DNA of 56,355 nucleotides, taken from NCBI GenBank assembly GCA_003635315.1, contig PYJD01000002.1, positions 1 through 56,355 of the forward strand. The letters run 5' to 3'. The DNA is from Candidatus Poribacteria bacterium (GTDB lineage: Bacteria > Poribacteria > WGA-4E > WGA-3G). Shown piece by piece: positions 34,242 to 43,327 of the stretch. The notes beneath the pieces are model-generated. The model worked only from the letters and a program-made list of their open reading frames with translations, ran no database searches and had not been told where the DNA came from. Position 1 is the stretch's first letter; the number at the start of each line of letters is the position of its first letter. A program made the position numbers and the translations under genes.

Positions 34242-35522
34242 TTAGAATCGGTATGCACCAGAAACAAAAATTCTATGGTTATTTTGTTTCCTTGTTAATT
34301 CGTTACTATATTCTCGCCAATTCCCGTACATATAAGCAACGTCAAACTTCAAGGTATCCTCGAAGATCTTACCAACCCCTAATGTTAGGTAATCACGTTG
34401 ATTCTCTACCTCGGTTTCTGTAAAGGGAATTGTATCCCGAAAATAACCTGCACGAACGTGGGTATCAATACCAGGTATACGAAATTCAACTCCCAATCTT
34501 GACTGAAGTGTTAGGGAATAAGTCTCTTCAAAGTAGTCATTAGAAAGATCTTGTGCTGGTGCGGGATCATAACGAGTTTGACGCCAATCAGTTAGTTGAA
34601 TATCACCAGCCAAAATCAACTGCTGGTTTAGCAATTTCACTGCAATCCCCGTGCCAACTTCAAATGGTCTTTCAATATCGTATGATTTTGAACCCTCATT
34701 TGGGTCAGTTTCTTCTTCCCCATCATCAAATGATACAATTGTATATTCATACCATAATTCTTCAACTGCCAATTCTGTAGGGGATACCAATGTTAAACCG
34801 AGACTAACTGAATCTGTAAAATTAACCAAAACCCCAAGTTTACCACCAACCCCCGAATAAACTCGATCTATTTCATCGTCAAATCTGAAACGTGATATAT
34901 CATTATCAATATTGAATGCATCTGTAGCAGATGTATCTAATTCGTTGATACTATTTCCATTCCAGAAATCAACTGCACCACCAATCAGGATACTCTCAGT
35001 AATATAAATACTACCACCAAAACTCCAAATTCCAATTCCCCCGGAGTTCCTATTAATCTCATCTACTAACAAACCACTATATATATTACCAGAACTCGGA
35101 TCAATCCCTTGGATAGCAGTTTGATAGTCGAAGTTCTGGGGACGATTATACCCAAATCCTACTGCGAAACCACCCTGTTGAGTGTAAAAAGGGTAAACAA
35201 AACCAATTGCATTCGGACGGAGTTGTGTACGACTCGTACCTGTTACTTCATCGCTTGAGAAAAAACTATCTGTATTCGCTGTATTATGTGAAAAACTGGT
35301 GAAGAATTCAAACTTTTGTATCTGTGCCATTCCAGCAGGATTCCAATATAATGCTGTGAAATCATCGGAAATACCAAGAGTTGCACCACCCATTCCCATT
35401 GTCCGGGCACCAACACCGAATGTGTTACCTATTGCGATTTCTTCAATCTGTGCCGGGGCTGTGACTACAAACAATCCTGTTGCAAACAAACAGACAAATA
35501 CCATATAAATTGTTCGTTTCAT
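34242..35522 (-). CDS. Outer-membrane beta-barrel protein, OMPP1/FadL-like
   Basis: 426 residues with a Sec signal peptide (MKRTIYMVFVCLFATGLFVV, cleavage near APAQ). Mature N-terminus ...GVGARTMGMGGATLGISDDFTALYWNPAGMA, in which ARTMGMGGA and YWNPAGMA are hallmarks of the FadL/OMPP1 and related PorV/PorQ-type proteins. Alternating strands follow, ending in a C-terminal Phe as outer-membrane barrels do. It may transport hydrophobic compounds, but a PorV-like role cannot be excluded. Proof of a diderm envelope. Confidence 0.8.
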   Translation of the reverse strand: MKRTIYMVFVCLFATGLFVVTAPAQIEEIAIGNTFGVGARTMGMGGATLGISDDFTALYWNPAGMAQIQKFEFFTSFSHNTANTDSFFSSDEVTGTSRTQLRPNAIGFVYPFYTQQGGFAVGFGYNRPQNFDYQTAIQGIDPSSGNIYSGLLVDEINRNSGGIGIWSFGGSIYITESILIGGAVDFWNGNSINELDTSATDAFNIDNDISRFRFDDEIDRVYSGVGGKLGVLVNFTDSVSLGLTLVSPTELAVEELWYEYTIVSFDDGEEETDPNEGSKSYDIERPFEVGTGIAVKLLNQQLILAGDIQLTDWRQTRYDPAPAQDLSNDYFEETYSLTLQSRLGVEFRIPGIDTHVRAGYFRDTIPFTETEVENQRDYLTLGVGKIFEDTLKFDVAYMYGNWREYSNELTRKQNNHRIFVSGAYRF

Positions 35523-35585
35523 TGCAATTTCTCCTTCATAAAAATCTCTGTTTACAAAACTTTCCTGAAATGTAGACGACTAATT

Positions 35586-36158
35586 CTATTCTTGGTTAGT
35601 AGATCTACGTCGTGGACGGTCTGATTGTGGATTAGAGGATATAACACTACGTGATACTCGTGAACGACGATTTTCTGATCGGTAATCTCTGCTTATCTTA
35701 CCCCGCGTATATGTACTACGCGAAGATGGTGGATATGTGCTTCCACGATACCCGCCATAGTAGTAACCTCTATATGGGTAATAACTCCGATATGGATAAT
35801 AACTATAACCGTAGTAAGGTCCGTAATTCCTATAACCATAATACCATGGATCTGGATAATAATATGGTGAAGGATAATAGGAATAATACCTTGTGTGAGG
35901 AATCCAGTAGGAATCGCTTAAATAAGACTTTGATGAACTATAAGCGCGCTTCCGTCGACCATAGTAACCGTCAGACTCGTCTTTTGTAGTTATAACATCA
36001 GAATCAGACTCTTGGTTTACATTCTCTTCCGTTTTTTCCACATGTGTTTGTTGATTCTTGTTTGTATTTACAGGTTCATAATAGCCAAATTTTGTATAAC
36101 ATCCAATGAGTGTCAATGGAATAAAAAGAAGCAATATAAAAACGACTTTTTGATTCAT
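35586..36158 (-). CDS. Tyr/Pro-rich lipoprotein, unknown function
   Basis: 190 residues from the ATG at 36158-36156, chosen because AAGGAG lies 8 bases before it (an ATG nine codons upstream has no such site). Signal MNQKVVFILLLFIPLTLIGC ends with lipobox LIGC. An acidic linker is followed by about 65 residues of aromatic low complexity, largely Tyr with Pro, Gly, Arg and Ser (YYPDPWYYGYRNYGPYYG and similar), then a Ser/Arg-rich tail. Family unknown. Such Tyr-rich repeats suggest surface or matrix adhesion, which is only a guess. Confidence 0.65.
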   Translation of the reverse strand: MNQKVVFILLLFIPLTLIGCYTKFGYYEPVNTNKNQQTHVEKTEENVNQESDSDVITTKDESDGYYGRRKRAYSSSKSYLSDSYWIPHTRYYSYYPSPYYYPDPWYYGYRNYGPYYGYSYYPYRSYYPYRGYYYGGYRGSTYPPSSRSTYTRGKISRDYRSENRRSRVSRSVISSNPQSDRPRRRSTNQE

Positions 36159-36276
36159 CTCTTCATCTCCTTTGAAAATCACCATAACTCACGATTAGTA
36201 TAACATATCATTCCTACTCTTTCCAGACTATTCCTTTTAACTTGTCACTGATAAGCAGTCGTGATAAACTGACACT

Positions 36277-37185
36277 ATGAGAGTATTCATTCAAATAGGA
36301 TATGGCATTGTTGGTGCTGCTATAATTTCATTGGTATGTATTTGGCAGGCAGGGAGTTACGGAGAAGCCAGACACACTATTAGTATCATTGGAGCTATAG
36401 CTATACTCATCGCGGGTTTGTATGTACTACGGAGTAGATGGATTAAATGGGGTTCTCGTCAAGTATGGCTAAAATACCATCAACGGTTAGCATCGTTAGG
36501 TATTTGTTTAGTGCTTCTACACTCTGCATTCCAACCTTTGGCATGGCACTCTTGGCTAACTTTTATACTTGCCTTAGCAAATCTTGGCACAGGTATTGCT
36601 GTCAGCCTAACAAGCCGTAAAACCCGACAAATACTACTTAGATGTCACCTTATTCTTGCCCCAGTACTGGTCATTGGTATTGTTTTCCATGGACAGGCAA
36701 AACTTGACCACGATGAATTCTTTCCATTAACAAGTGTGCATGATGTTCCTTGTGCAAGATGTCATACATCCGATCCATTCCTTTTCAACATAGAATCTTC
36801 AACCCTACAGCAGGAATTAGATTCCACTGAAAAACTACCTGAGGAAATACATTGGTGGTCTACACAACAACAGGTGGATATCTCACAGACAGCAGTAGTA
36901 ATGATAAAGAAAATCGGTACTGAATGGAAAATATCAGACAATGAAAACAACCGGAACTATCACATAAAAAGACAGCTCAATCAATTCGCACTATATGCAA
37001 ATAATCCGTATCAAAGCTATACATGTGTTACTTGTCATGAACATAATACACCTGAGATTATTACGGCACATCAATTGCATGGGGTTTACGATTTTAACAG
37101 GTGTCTCGTTTGCCATCAAACAGAGATAGATGGGGTTCGTTACGGGATTCAACGTACCAATTGGGATTATGATCCAAATTGGTAA
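36277..37185 (+). CDS. Membrane b-heme/triheme c-type cytochrome fusion
   Basis: 302 residues. Residues 1-140 form four membrane helices with H68 and H82 on one helix and H124 and H138 on another, each pair 14 apart: the bis-heme b arrangement of ferric-reductase-like and cytochrome b561-type proteins. Residues 155-302 are extramembrane with three c-heme sites: C159ARCH, C250VTCH and C276LVCH. A likely transmembrane electron conduit carrying up to five hemes. No maturation genes are nearby. It stands alone, convergent with folK. Start ATG at 36277; weak ribosome-binding site. Confidence 0.75.
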   Translation: MRVFIQIGYGIVGAAIISLVCIWQAGSYGEARHTISIIGAIAILIAGLYVLRSRWIKWGSRQVWLKYHQRLASLGICLVLLHSAFQPLAWHSWLTFILALANLGTGIAVSLTSRKTRQILLRCHLILAPVLVIGIVFHGQAKLDHDEFFPLTSVHDVPCARCHTSDPFLFNIESSTLQQELDSTEKLPEEIHWWSTQQQVDISQTAVVMIKKIGTEWKISDNENNRNYHIKRQLNQFALYANNPYQSYTCVTCHEHNTPEIITAHQLHGVYDFNRCLVCHQTEIDGVRYGIQRTNWDYDPNW

Positions 37186-37291
37186 ATTCAAAACGGTGTT
37201 GATATTTTTACCGATGAAGGTGGTTCAGGGATTTTCCTTATACCATTTAGAAAGGATCCACTAACGAATTGTGTATAATTACAAATTATAG

Positions 37292-37801
37292 TCAGGATGT
37301 AAGGTTAACAGAATAACTATTATCCTTTACGACCGATTTTTCATCTTTGAGACTAAGAAGTAACGTAAGGATGCTCTTATTAAAAACAGGATGGGTTAAG
37401 TTCGGGACGATTTCAGCTAAGGGGGCAAGTACGAATCTGCGGAGGTGCATATCTGGATGTGGAATTGTCAAATCTGGAGTTTGAAGACAAAGATCATCAT
37501 AGATTATAATATCCATATCAATCTCTCTTGCACCCCAACGTTTTCGATGTTGTCTGCCAATTGATATTTCAATATCTTTTAATGTGTGTAGTAAGGAATG
37601 TGGTGTAAGTGTAGTTTCAAGAGAAACCACACCGTTTAAAAAGTCATCTTGTTCTACATTTCCCACCGGTTCAGTCTTATAAATAGATGAAACGGTCTTT
37701 AAGGAAATTCCCTCCACTTCCGATAAAGAGTGGAGGGAATTCTGAATATAGGTTAGCCTATCACCAATGTTGCTTCCAAAGCCGATAAATGCTAAGTGCA
37801 C
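37292..37801 (-). CDS. folK: HPPK, 6-hydroxymethyl-7,8-dihydropterin pyrophosphokinase
   Basis: 169 residues; transfers pyrophosphate from ATP to the pterin in folate synthesis. Landmarks: [34 protein letters not shown], and the signature [17 protein letters not shown] with the two metal-binding Asp, then [16 protein letters not shown]. Last gene of the minus-strand fatty-acid cluster, 49 bases after fabF. folP is not in the window; folA is at 9.5 kb. Confidence 0.94.
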   Translation of the reverse strand: MHLAFIGFGSNIGDRLTYIQNSLHSLSEVEGISLKTVSSIYKTEPVGNVEQDDFLNGVVSLETTLTPHSLLHTLKDIEISIGRQHRKRWGAREIDMDIIIYDDLCLQTPDLTIPHPDMHLRRFVLAPLAEIVPNLTHPVFNKSILTLLLSLKDEKSVVKDNSYSVNLTS

Positions 37802-37850
37802 AAGTTTATTGTATAAGAATAATATGGATGGGATGTAGGTAGATTAAAGA

Positions 37851-39089
37851 CTAACCAGTGAACTTACGCACAGCAATAGAGGTATTATGTCCACCGAACC
37901 CGAATGCGTTTGATAATACCACATCTACTTGTCTATCCCGACTTTCGTTTGGAACATAATCAAGATCACAATCTTCATCTGGCACTTCATAATTGATTGT
38001 TGGAGGTATAAATCCTTTTTCCATGCCCCCAATACACCCAATAAGTTCCACTGCACCTGCAGCACCGAGTAAATGTCCAATCATTGACTTTGTTGAACTA
38101 ACGGGTATCTGATAGGCTTTGGTACCGAAGAGAGATTTAATTGCATTTGTCTCAGCAATATCTCCTATAGGTGTTGAAGTTCCGTGTGTATTCACATAAT
38201 CAACAGAATCTGTTGGAATTTTGGCATCATTAAGCGCAAATTCCATCGCCTTTGCTGCACCTTCACCGTTATCAGGTGGGCTCACCATATCATGAGCATC
38301 AGAGGTCATGCCGAAGCCGACGATTTCCGCGTAAATGTATGCTCCACGTTTTTTTGCATGTTTTAGGGATTCAAGAATTAAAATACCTGCACCTTCACCC
38401 ATAACGAAACCATCTCGGTCTTTATTGAATGGGCGAGAAGCTCGTTCCGGGTCTTCATTACGTTCAGACATGGCACGCATTGCACAAAATCCCGCAAAAG
38501 CCAAAGGTGTAATTGCTGATTCTGTACCACCAGTGAACATCACATCTGCATACCCGTGTTGAATTAAACGTAACGATTCCCCAATTGAATGATTTGAAGT
38601 TGCACAAGCTGTGACAGATGAGGAATTCGGACCTCTTAAGTTAAAATGGATAGATACTTGTCCGGCTGCCATATTAATTATCATAAACGGCACCAGGAAT
38701 GGACTTACACGTTTTGGTCCTTTTTCAAGAAGGATTTTCGCATTTTCTTCAAGAAAACCGATACCCCCAACACCAGAACCAATTTGGACACCTGCACGAT
38801 ATGGATCAACTGTAGATATGTCCAAACCTGAATCTTCATGTGCCATCATTGAAGCTGCAAGTGCATACTGGATGAAAGCAGGAAAACGTAATACAGCCTT
38901 CTTATCCAAATACAATTCTGCCTGAAAATCTTTTACTTCTGCAGCAATCTGGGTACGATAATCGGTAGCATCAAAAGAAGTTAAAGGTCCGATTCCGTTT
39001 TTACCGATAGCAAGCGCATCCCAATATTCTTCTTTCGTGTTGCCAATCGCATTAACAACACCGATTCCTGTAACAACTACACGCTCCAC
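37851..39089 (-). CDS. fabF: 3-oxoacyl-ACP synthase II
   Basis: 412 residues, the usual length. Condensing enzyme of type II fatty-acid synthesis. Catalytic triad visible: C162 ([11 protein letters not shown]), H302 ([11 protein letters not shown]) and H339 ([12 protein letters not shown]). Sequence ends in [12 protein letters not shown]. Gap of 85 bases to acpP with an attenuator-like hairpin. The start is the ATG at 39089. Confidence 0.96.
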   Translation of the reverse strand: MERVVVTGIGVVNAIGNTKEEYWDALAIGKNGIGPLTSFDATDYRTQIAAEVKDFQAELYLDKKAVLRFPAFIQYALAASMMAHEDSGLDISTVDPYRAGVQIGSGVGGIGFLEENAKILLEKGPKRVSPFLVPFMIINMAAGQVSIHFNLRGPNSSSVTACATSNHSIGESLRLIQHGYADVMFTGGTESAITPLAFAGFCAMRAMSERNEDPERASRPFNKDRDGFVMGEGAGILILESLKHAKKRGAYIYAEIVGFGMTSDAHDMVSPPDNGEGAAKAMEFALNDAKIPTDSVDYVNTHGTSTPIGDIAETNAIKSLFGTKAYQIPVSSTKSMIGHLLGAAGAVELIGCIGGMEKGFIPPTINYEVPDEDCDLDYVPNESRDRQVDVVLSNAFGFGGHNTSIAVRKFTG

Positions 39090-39118
39090 GAGACCGATCC
39101 TTTTCTTAAGTAGGTAAA

Positions 39119-39149
39119 GAGGGCTTGTAGATTACAGTTACATGCCCTC
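39119..39149 (-). terminator. Hairpin between acpP and fabF (partial terminator?)
   Basis: GAGGGC (39119-39124) pairs with GCCCTC (39144-39149); TGTA and TACA extend it by four pairs after one mismatch. On the minus strand TTTACC follows. It may let acpP be expressed above fabF. Confidence 0.45.
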
Positions 39150-39174
39150 AAAGTTAATTATCAATTATAAGTGT

Positions 39175-39408
39175 CTATATATGCTCATCCAAATAATCAA
39201 GGGCATCTTGTACAGTTTGAATCTTTTCGGCATCACTATCAGGAATTTCAAGATCGAATTCTTCTTCAAGTGCCATGACCAATTCCACGGTATCAAGAGA
39301 ATCCGCACCTAAATCTTCCATAAAAGAAGCATCAGGGGTAACATTGTCAGCCTCTATACCAAGTTGATGTGCGATGATTTCAATAAGACGTTCTTCATTT
39401 GTTGCCAT
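39175..39408 (-). CDS. acpP: Acyl carrier protein
   Basis: 77 residues, strongly acidic. The phosphopantetheine site is S37 in [12 protein letters not shown]. Helices as in AcpP ([20 protein letters not shown] in part). GGAGA lies before the ATG. It lies between fabG (178-base gap) and fabF; both gaps contain small hairpins, consistent with separate control of this abundant protein. Confidence 0.97.
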   Translation of the reverse strand: MATNEERLIEIIAHQLGIEADNVTPDASFMEDLGADSLDTVELVMALEEEFDLEIPDSDAEKIQTVQDALDYLDEHI

Positions 39409-39586
39409 TTATATTATTAATCTCCTATCAAATGGGTGGAAAAATCAACTATATTCAACAGTTTTCAACCACTCCAGCAATATATAAAATGTTAATTTAC
39501 CTAATCATTACCATTATGGTATTTCTATGGTATGTTTATACTAATAGACAATAGTTCTGCTGTAGTAAACAGAATAGGGTTGTGAG

Positions 39587-40363
39587 TTACATCACCATAC
39601 CACCGTCTACCTGAAAGGTTTGTCCAGTGATATATCGTGCGGCATCAGAAGCCAGAAAACAGACAGTGTTTGCCACATCTTCTGGTGTGCCAAAGTTCTG
39701 TAATGGAATCAGTTCAAGTAACTTGTTTTGAAACTCTTCAGGTAATTCTGCTGTCATGTCAGTTGTAATGAATCCAGGGGCAATTGCATTTACAGTTATA
39801 CCACGTGAGCCAACTTCTTTTGCCGTTGTTTTTGTTAGACCTATAATCCCGGCTTTTGCGGCTGCATAAGGCGCTTGTCCTACATTTCCCATTAATCCTA
39901 TGACAGAGGATATGTTGATAATGCGACCACTTTTTTGTCGTATCATTGGACGAAGAACTTCGCGGGTACAGTACATTGTACCGGTGAGATTAGTTTGCAA
40001 GACAGCATCCCAGTCTTCATCTTTAAGACGCATCAGCAGCGTATCTCGTGTTATTCCTGCGTTATTCACAAGGATATCAATTTGGGAGAACTTCGTAAGT
40101 GTTTCTTCAATTAATGTCTCAACATCTGCCTTTTGACCAATATCAGCAGCAATAGCATGTGCAGTATAACCATCACTTTGTAGCGTATCTGTTGTCTGGG
40201 TTACAGCTTCTGATGAACGAGAACAAAGAACAACCTGTGCACCTGTTTCACACAAGCTACGCGCAATTGCTGCACCAATCCCTCGAGACGCTCCTGTAAC
40301 GATGGCAGTTTTCCCAGTAAGAATATCGGATTTAAAAATGCACTGTTCTATTGCTGTATCCAT
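39587..40363 (-). CDS. fabG: 3-oxoacyl-ACP reductase
   Basis: 258 residues from the ATG at 40363, one base after the fabD stop; an ATG six codons upstream overlaps fabD and is less likely. NADPH-dependent short-chain dehydrogenase: TGASRGIGAAIA cofactor motif, NNAGITRDTLLMRL, the Ser/Tyr/Lys catalytic set in ISSVIGLMGNVGQAPYAAAK, and the C-terminus FQVDGGMVM typical of FabG. The N-terminus is about 10 residues longer than usual. Confidence 0.95.
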   Translation of the reverse strand: MDTAIEQCIFKSDILTGKTAIVTGASRGIGAAIARSLCETGAQVVLCSRSSEAVTQTTDTLQSDGYTAHAIAADIGQKADVETLIEETLTKFSQIDILVNNAGITRDTLLMRLKDEDWDAVLQTNLTGTMYCTREVLRPMIRQKSGRIINISSVIGLMGNVGQAPYAAAKAGIIGLTKTTAKEVGSRGITVNAIAPGFITTDMTAELPEEFQNKLLELIPLQNFGTPEDVANTVCFLASDAARYITGQTFQVDGGMVM

Positions 40364-40364
40364 C

Positions 40365-41303
40365 TTACCTACCATTTCCATATTCGTCTAATACAAGAGA
40401 TATTGTGTTCAGATCTTCTACATTCATACAAGTGCTATCAGGGTACGTTCTTTTTACCAAACCAGACAAAACCTTTCCTGGTCCTACCTCTAAATAATTA
40501 TCAATACCTGATGATGCCATAGTATTTAATGTCTTTTCCCATTGGACAGGCGCTGTAATTTGTTGAAACAGTAAACTTCTAATATCCTCTGGTTCAGTTG
40601 CCAATTCACCAGTAACATTCATTACAATATCAATCTTTGGACTGTTTAACGTTACTGTATCAAGAACATCTTGGAACTTAACCTGTGCTGATTCCATTAA
40701 AGGTGAATGAAAAGCTCCACTCACAGGTAACAATCGACATCGTCTCGAACCGATATCCTTAGCAGCAAGATCAATAACCTGCTTAACCGCTACAACTTCT
40801 CCAGAAATCACCAATTGTCCAGGGCAATTATAATTTGCTATTTTGACAATTCCATCAACACTATCACAATATTGCTGAAGTATTTCTGTCTCCATACCGA
40901 GGATTGCGGCCATGGTGCCATCTTGCTCTTCACCCGATTCTGCCATAAATTGCGCACGAGCACTTACCAATCGTAAAGCATCGGATAATTCAATGACATC
41001 GGAAGCAACAAGGGCGGAATATTCACCCAAACTATGTCCTGCTACAAACCGAGGGATAATACCTGATAGGGTTAGGATTCTTAAGATGGCGACACTGCAT
41101 GTTAAGATAGCAAGTTGTGTGTTTTCTGTCTGTCTTAATTCCTCTTCTGGTCCTTCAAAACACAATTGACTAATGGATCTTCCTAAAGAACTATCAGCAT
41201 TGTCAAAGACTTCACGGGCAATTTGGAAATTTTCTACTAAATCGGAACCCATGCCGACTTTCTGTGAGCCTTGTCCTGGAAAAATAAAGGCAAATTGCGA
41301 CAT
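40365..41303 (-). CDS. fabD: Malonyl-CoA:ACP transacylase
   Basis: 312 residues; loads malonyl onto ACP. Landmarks: FIFPGQGSQKVGMG at the start, the nucleophile S91 in AGHSLGEYSALV, SGAFHSPLM with the catalytic His, and VGPGKVLSGLVKR near the end. It lies between fabH and fabG. Confidence 0.95.
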   Translation of the reverse strand: MSQFAFIFPGQGSQKVGMGSDLVENFQIAREVFDNADSSLGRSISQLCFEGPEEELRQTENTQLAILTCSVAILRILTLSGIIPRFVAGHSLGEYSALVASDVIELSDALRLVSARAQFMAESGEEQDGTMAAILGMETEILQQYCDSVDGIVKIANYNCPGQLVISGEVVAVKQVIDLAAKDIGSRRCRLLPVSGAFHSPLMESAQVKFQDVLDTVTLNSPKIDIVMNVTGELATEPEDIRSLLFQQITAPVQWEKTLNTMASSGIDNYLEVGPGKVLSGLVKRTYPDSTCMNVEDLNTISLVLDEYGNGR

Positions 41304-41444
41304 TTTATATCGTGTAATGATGAATTTTCAAGGAATTCTTTACTGGCATTTATACTGTTGATTATGCAGATTTGGTGTTGATTTTGAGCACCAATACCTA
41401 ATATAACTTATGTCGATCCCGCTTATATAAAAATAAAATGTAAG

Positions 41445-42434
41445 TTATAGTCGTAAGAGTGTGCTTCCCCATGTTAATCCTGCCCCAAAAGTCACAAGTA
41501 GAACAAGGTCTCCTGGTTTTGCGTGTCCTTGTCGAATGGCTTCATCCAAGGCAATGATAACAGTCGCCGCTGAGGTATTACCATATTTGTCGACGTTTAC
41601 ATAGACTTTCTCTCTTGGTACACCGAGTCTGTCGCCAACTGCTTCAATGATTCTTAAGTTCGCTTGGTGAGGAATCAATAGATCAATATCATCTATACTC
41701 ATTTCAGCTTTACGCAATACACGTTGTGCAGCTTCGGGCATTAACCGAACACCGAGTTTGAAAACTTCCCTACCATTCATTTGGATTTTATTCAGATTTT
41801 TATCAAGAGCATCTGAGGTGACTGGCATTCTTGACCCACCCGCCGGAATACCCAGTAAGTTTATATCAGCATAATCTCCATCTGATCCGATATATGAAGC
41901 GAGAATTCCTTTCGGTTCTTCAGTAGCTTGAACGATTGCAGCACCAGCCCCATCTCCAAAAAGTACACAAGTGTTTCGATCTTCCCAGTCTACGATATTA
42001 TTAAATACTTCTCCCCCGACTACGAGTATAGTATTATACTGTCCAGAAATTATTAGACCATTCGCTAAATCGAGACCATACAAGAAACCAGCACACGCTG
42101 CTGAAATATCCATTGCAGAAGCGTTTTTCGCCCCTATACCTTGCTGTACATAACAAGCGGTTGATGGAAATACAGTGTCTGGGGTGACGGTAGCAACGAG
42201 AATCATCTCAATATCAATAGGATCTATATGTGCATTCTTAATTGCAAGTCTTGATGCATGCACACTAAGATCTGAAGTGGCAACATCAGCATCTGCTATT
42301 CGTCGCTCAACAATTCCCGTTCGTTGTCGTATCCATTCGTCGCTAGTATCCACCATTTTCTCAAGATCGAAATTAGTTAAAACGGTTTCAGGTAGATAAG
42401 CACCCGTGCCTGCGATTGCGGCATATCGCTTCAT
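41445..42434 (-). CDS. fabH: 3-oxoacyl-ACP synthase III
   Basis: 329 residues; starts fatty-acid synthesis from acyl-CoA and malonyl-ACP. Catalytic C114 (ISAACAGFLYG), H256 (IPHQANLRI) and N286 (GNTSAAT) are all present, and TSDEWIRQRTGI near the start is typical. It follows rpmF after 83 bases; plsX, which most bacteria keep between rpmF and fabH, is missing. Confidence 0.96.
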   Translation of the reverse strand: MKRYAAIAGTGAYLPETVLTNFDLEKMVDTSDEWIRQRTGIVERRIADADVATSDLSVHASRLAIKNAHIDPIDIEMILVATVTPDTVFPSTACYVQQGIGAKNASAMDISAACAGFLYGLDLANGLIISGQYNTILVVGGEVFNNIVDWEDRNTCVLFGDGAGAAIVQATEEPKGILASYIGSDGDYADINLLGIPAGGSRMPVTSDALDKNLNKIQMNGREVFKLGVRLMPEAAQRVLRKAEMSIDDIDLLIPHQANLRIIEAVGDRLGVPREKVYVNVDKYGNTSAATVIIALDEAIRQGHAKPGDLVLLVTFGAGLTWGSTLLRL

Positions 42435-42517
42435 ATTTTAGATCCCTTATAAGCCGATAATGGATATCTACATATGATTATAGATAGATAGTGTCGGCAA
42501 GAAATGAGACGTGAATG

Positions 42518-42706
42518 CTAAACTTCTTCCTCAGTAGTCTTTAGAATTGATATGCCCTTATATTGTCCACAATGTTTACAGACACGATGGGAAACCATCG
42601 TTTCACCACAATAGGAACAATCCGTAATAACTTGATTTCGTAGGGCATGATGACTTCTACGCATTCTTTTTTTAGAACGTGAAGTTCTACGTTTTGGATG
42701 TGCCAT
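42518..42706 (-). CDS. rpmF: 50S ribosomal protein L32, zinc-binding type
   Basis: 62 residues. Begins MAHPKRRTSRSKKRMRRSHH; zinc ligands in CSYCGETMVSHRVCKHCG (C+ form). It overlaps the end of yceD by 20 bases, so the two are translationally linked, as in many bacteria where yceD-rpmF precedes the fab genes. Confidence 0.96.
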   Translation of the reverse strand: MAHPKRRTSRSKKRMRRSHHALRNQVITDCSYCGETMVSHRVCKHCGQYKGISILKTTEEEV

Positions 42707-43310
42707 TTTTTAGAGTAATCTCCTTACGATTCTTCGTCTTATTTTCAGTATCTACTTTCGCTGCATCTAATAGTTGTTTTAAATCGGCAAAGGGTGAATG
42801 TGTGTCAGGTGTCTCCGTTTGAATAACGTCTGTATCAGGACAAGTACAATGGTCATCATTTAAGTTGATTCCACACCCAGAACATAAACCTTCACATACT
42901 TGTGAGCACTGTGGCCAACCCGGTATCTGAATAACTAATGCTTGTCTTGCGTCATCGGAGATGTTAAATGTTTCTCCATCATAGAAACGTTCTTCATCAT
43001 CAATTCTACCAGAATCTATTTCTTCAGAGTTTGTAGAAGGTGAAAATTGAATTTCGAAAGTTGCTTCAAGATCCTCTTTATACATATCAAGACATTTACC
43101 GCATTGGAGTTCAATGTCAGTGTATACTTCAGCTTTGACGTATATATTGTCGTCACCATGACGGAGCAATTGGATTTTTCCACAGACAGAACTATTAAAG
43201 TTCACATCATCAAACTCAAGTTCAAGTAGTGATGGCTGAACTTCCACTTCATATTCATTGAAATCTTCATTCTTAATAGTTCTGACGTCAAAAACCAATG
43301 TCTTTTTCAT
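42687..43310 (-). CDS. yceD: YceD/DUF177 family protein
   Basis: 207 residues. DUF177 proteins sit beside rpmF in most bacteria and have been tied to 23S rRNA accumulation. Two Cys pairs: LQCGKCLD in the middle and CEGLCSGCGINLNDDHCTC near the C-terminus, which fits the family signature. It is longer than most members, with an acidic insert. It starts 17 bases after hom. Confidence 0.9.
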   Translation of the reverse strand: MKKTLVFDVRTIKNEDFNEYEVEVQPSLLELEFDDVNFNSSVCGKIQLLRHGDDNIYVKAEVYTDIELQCGKCLDMYKEDLEATFEIQFSPSTNSEEIDSGRIDDEERFYDGETFNISDDARQALVIQIPGWPQCSQVCEGLCSGCGINLNDDHCTCPDTDVIQTETPDTHSPFADLKQLLDAAKVDTENKTKNRKEITLKNGTSKT

Positions 43311-43327
43311 CGTCTTTCTCGCTGAAC

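Noticed and set aside
41304..41444. A missing plsX or small gene in the fabH-fabD gap
   Set aside because: The gap is 141 bases with no coding frame.
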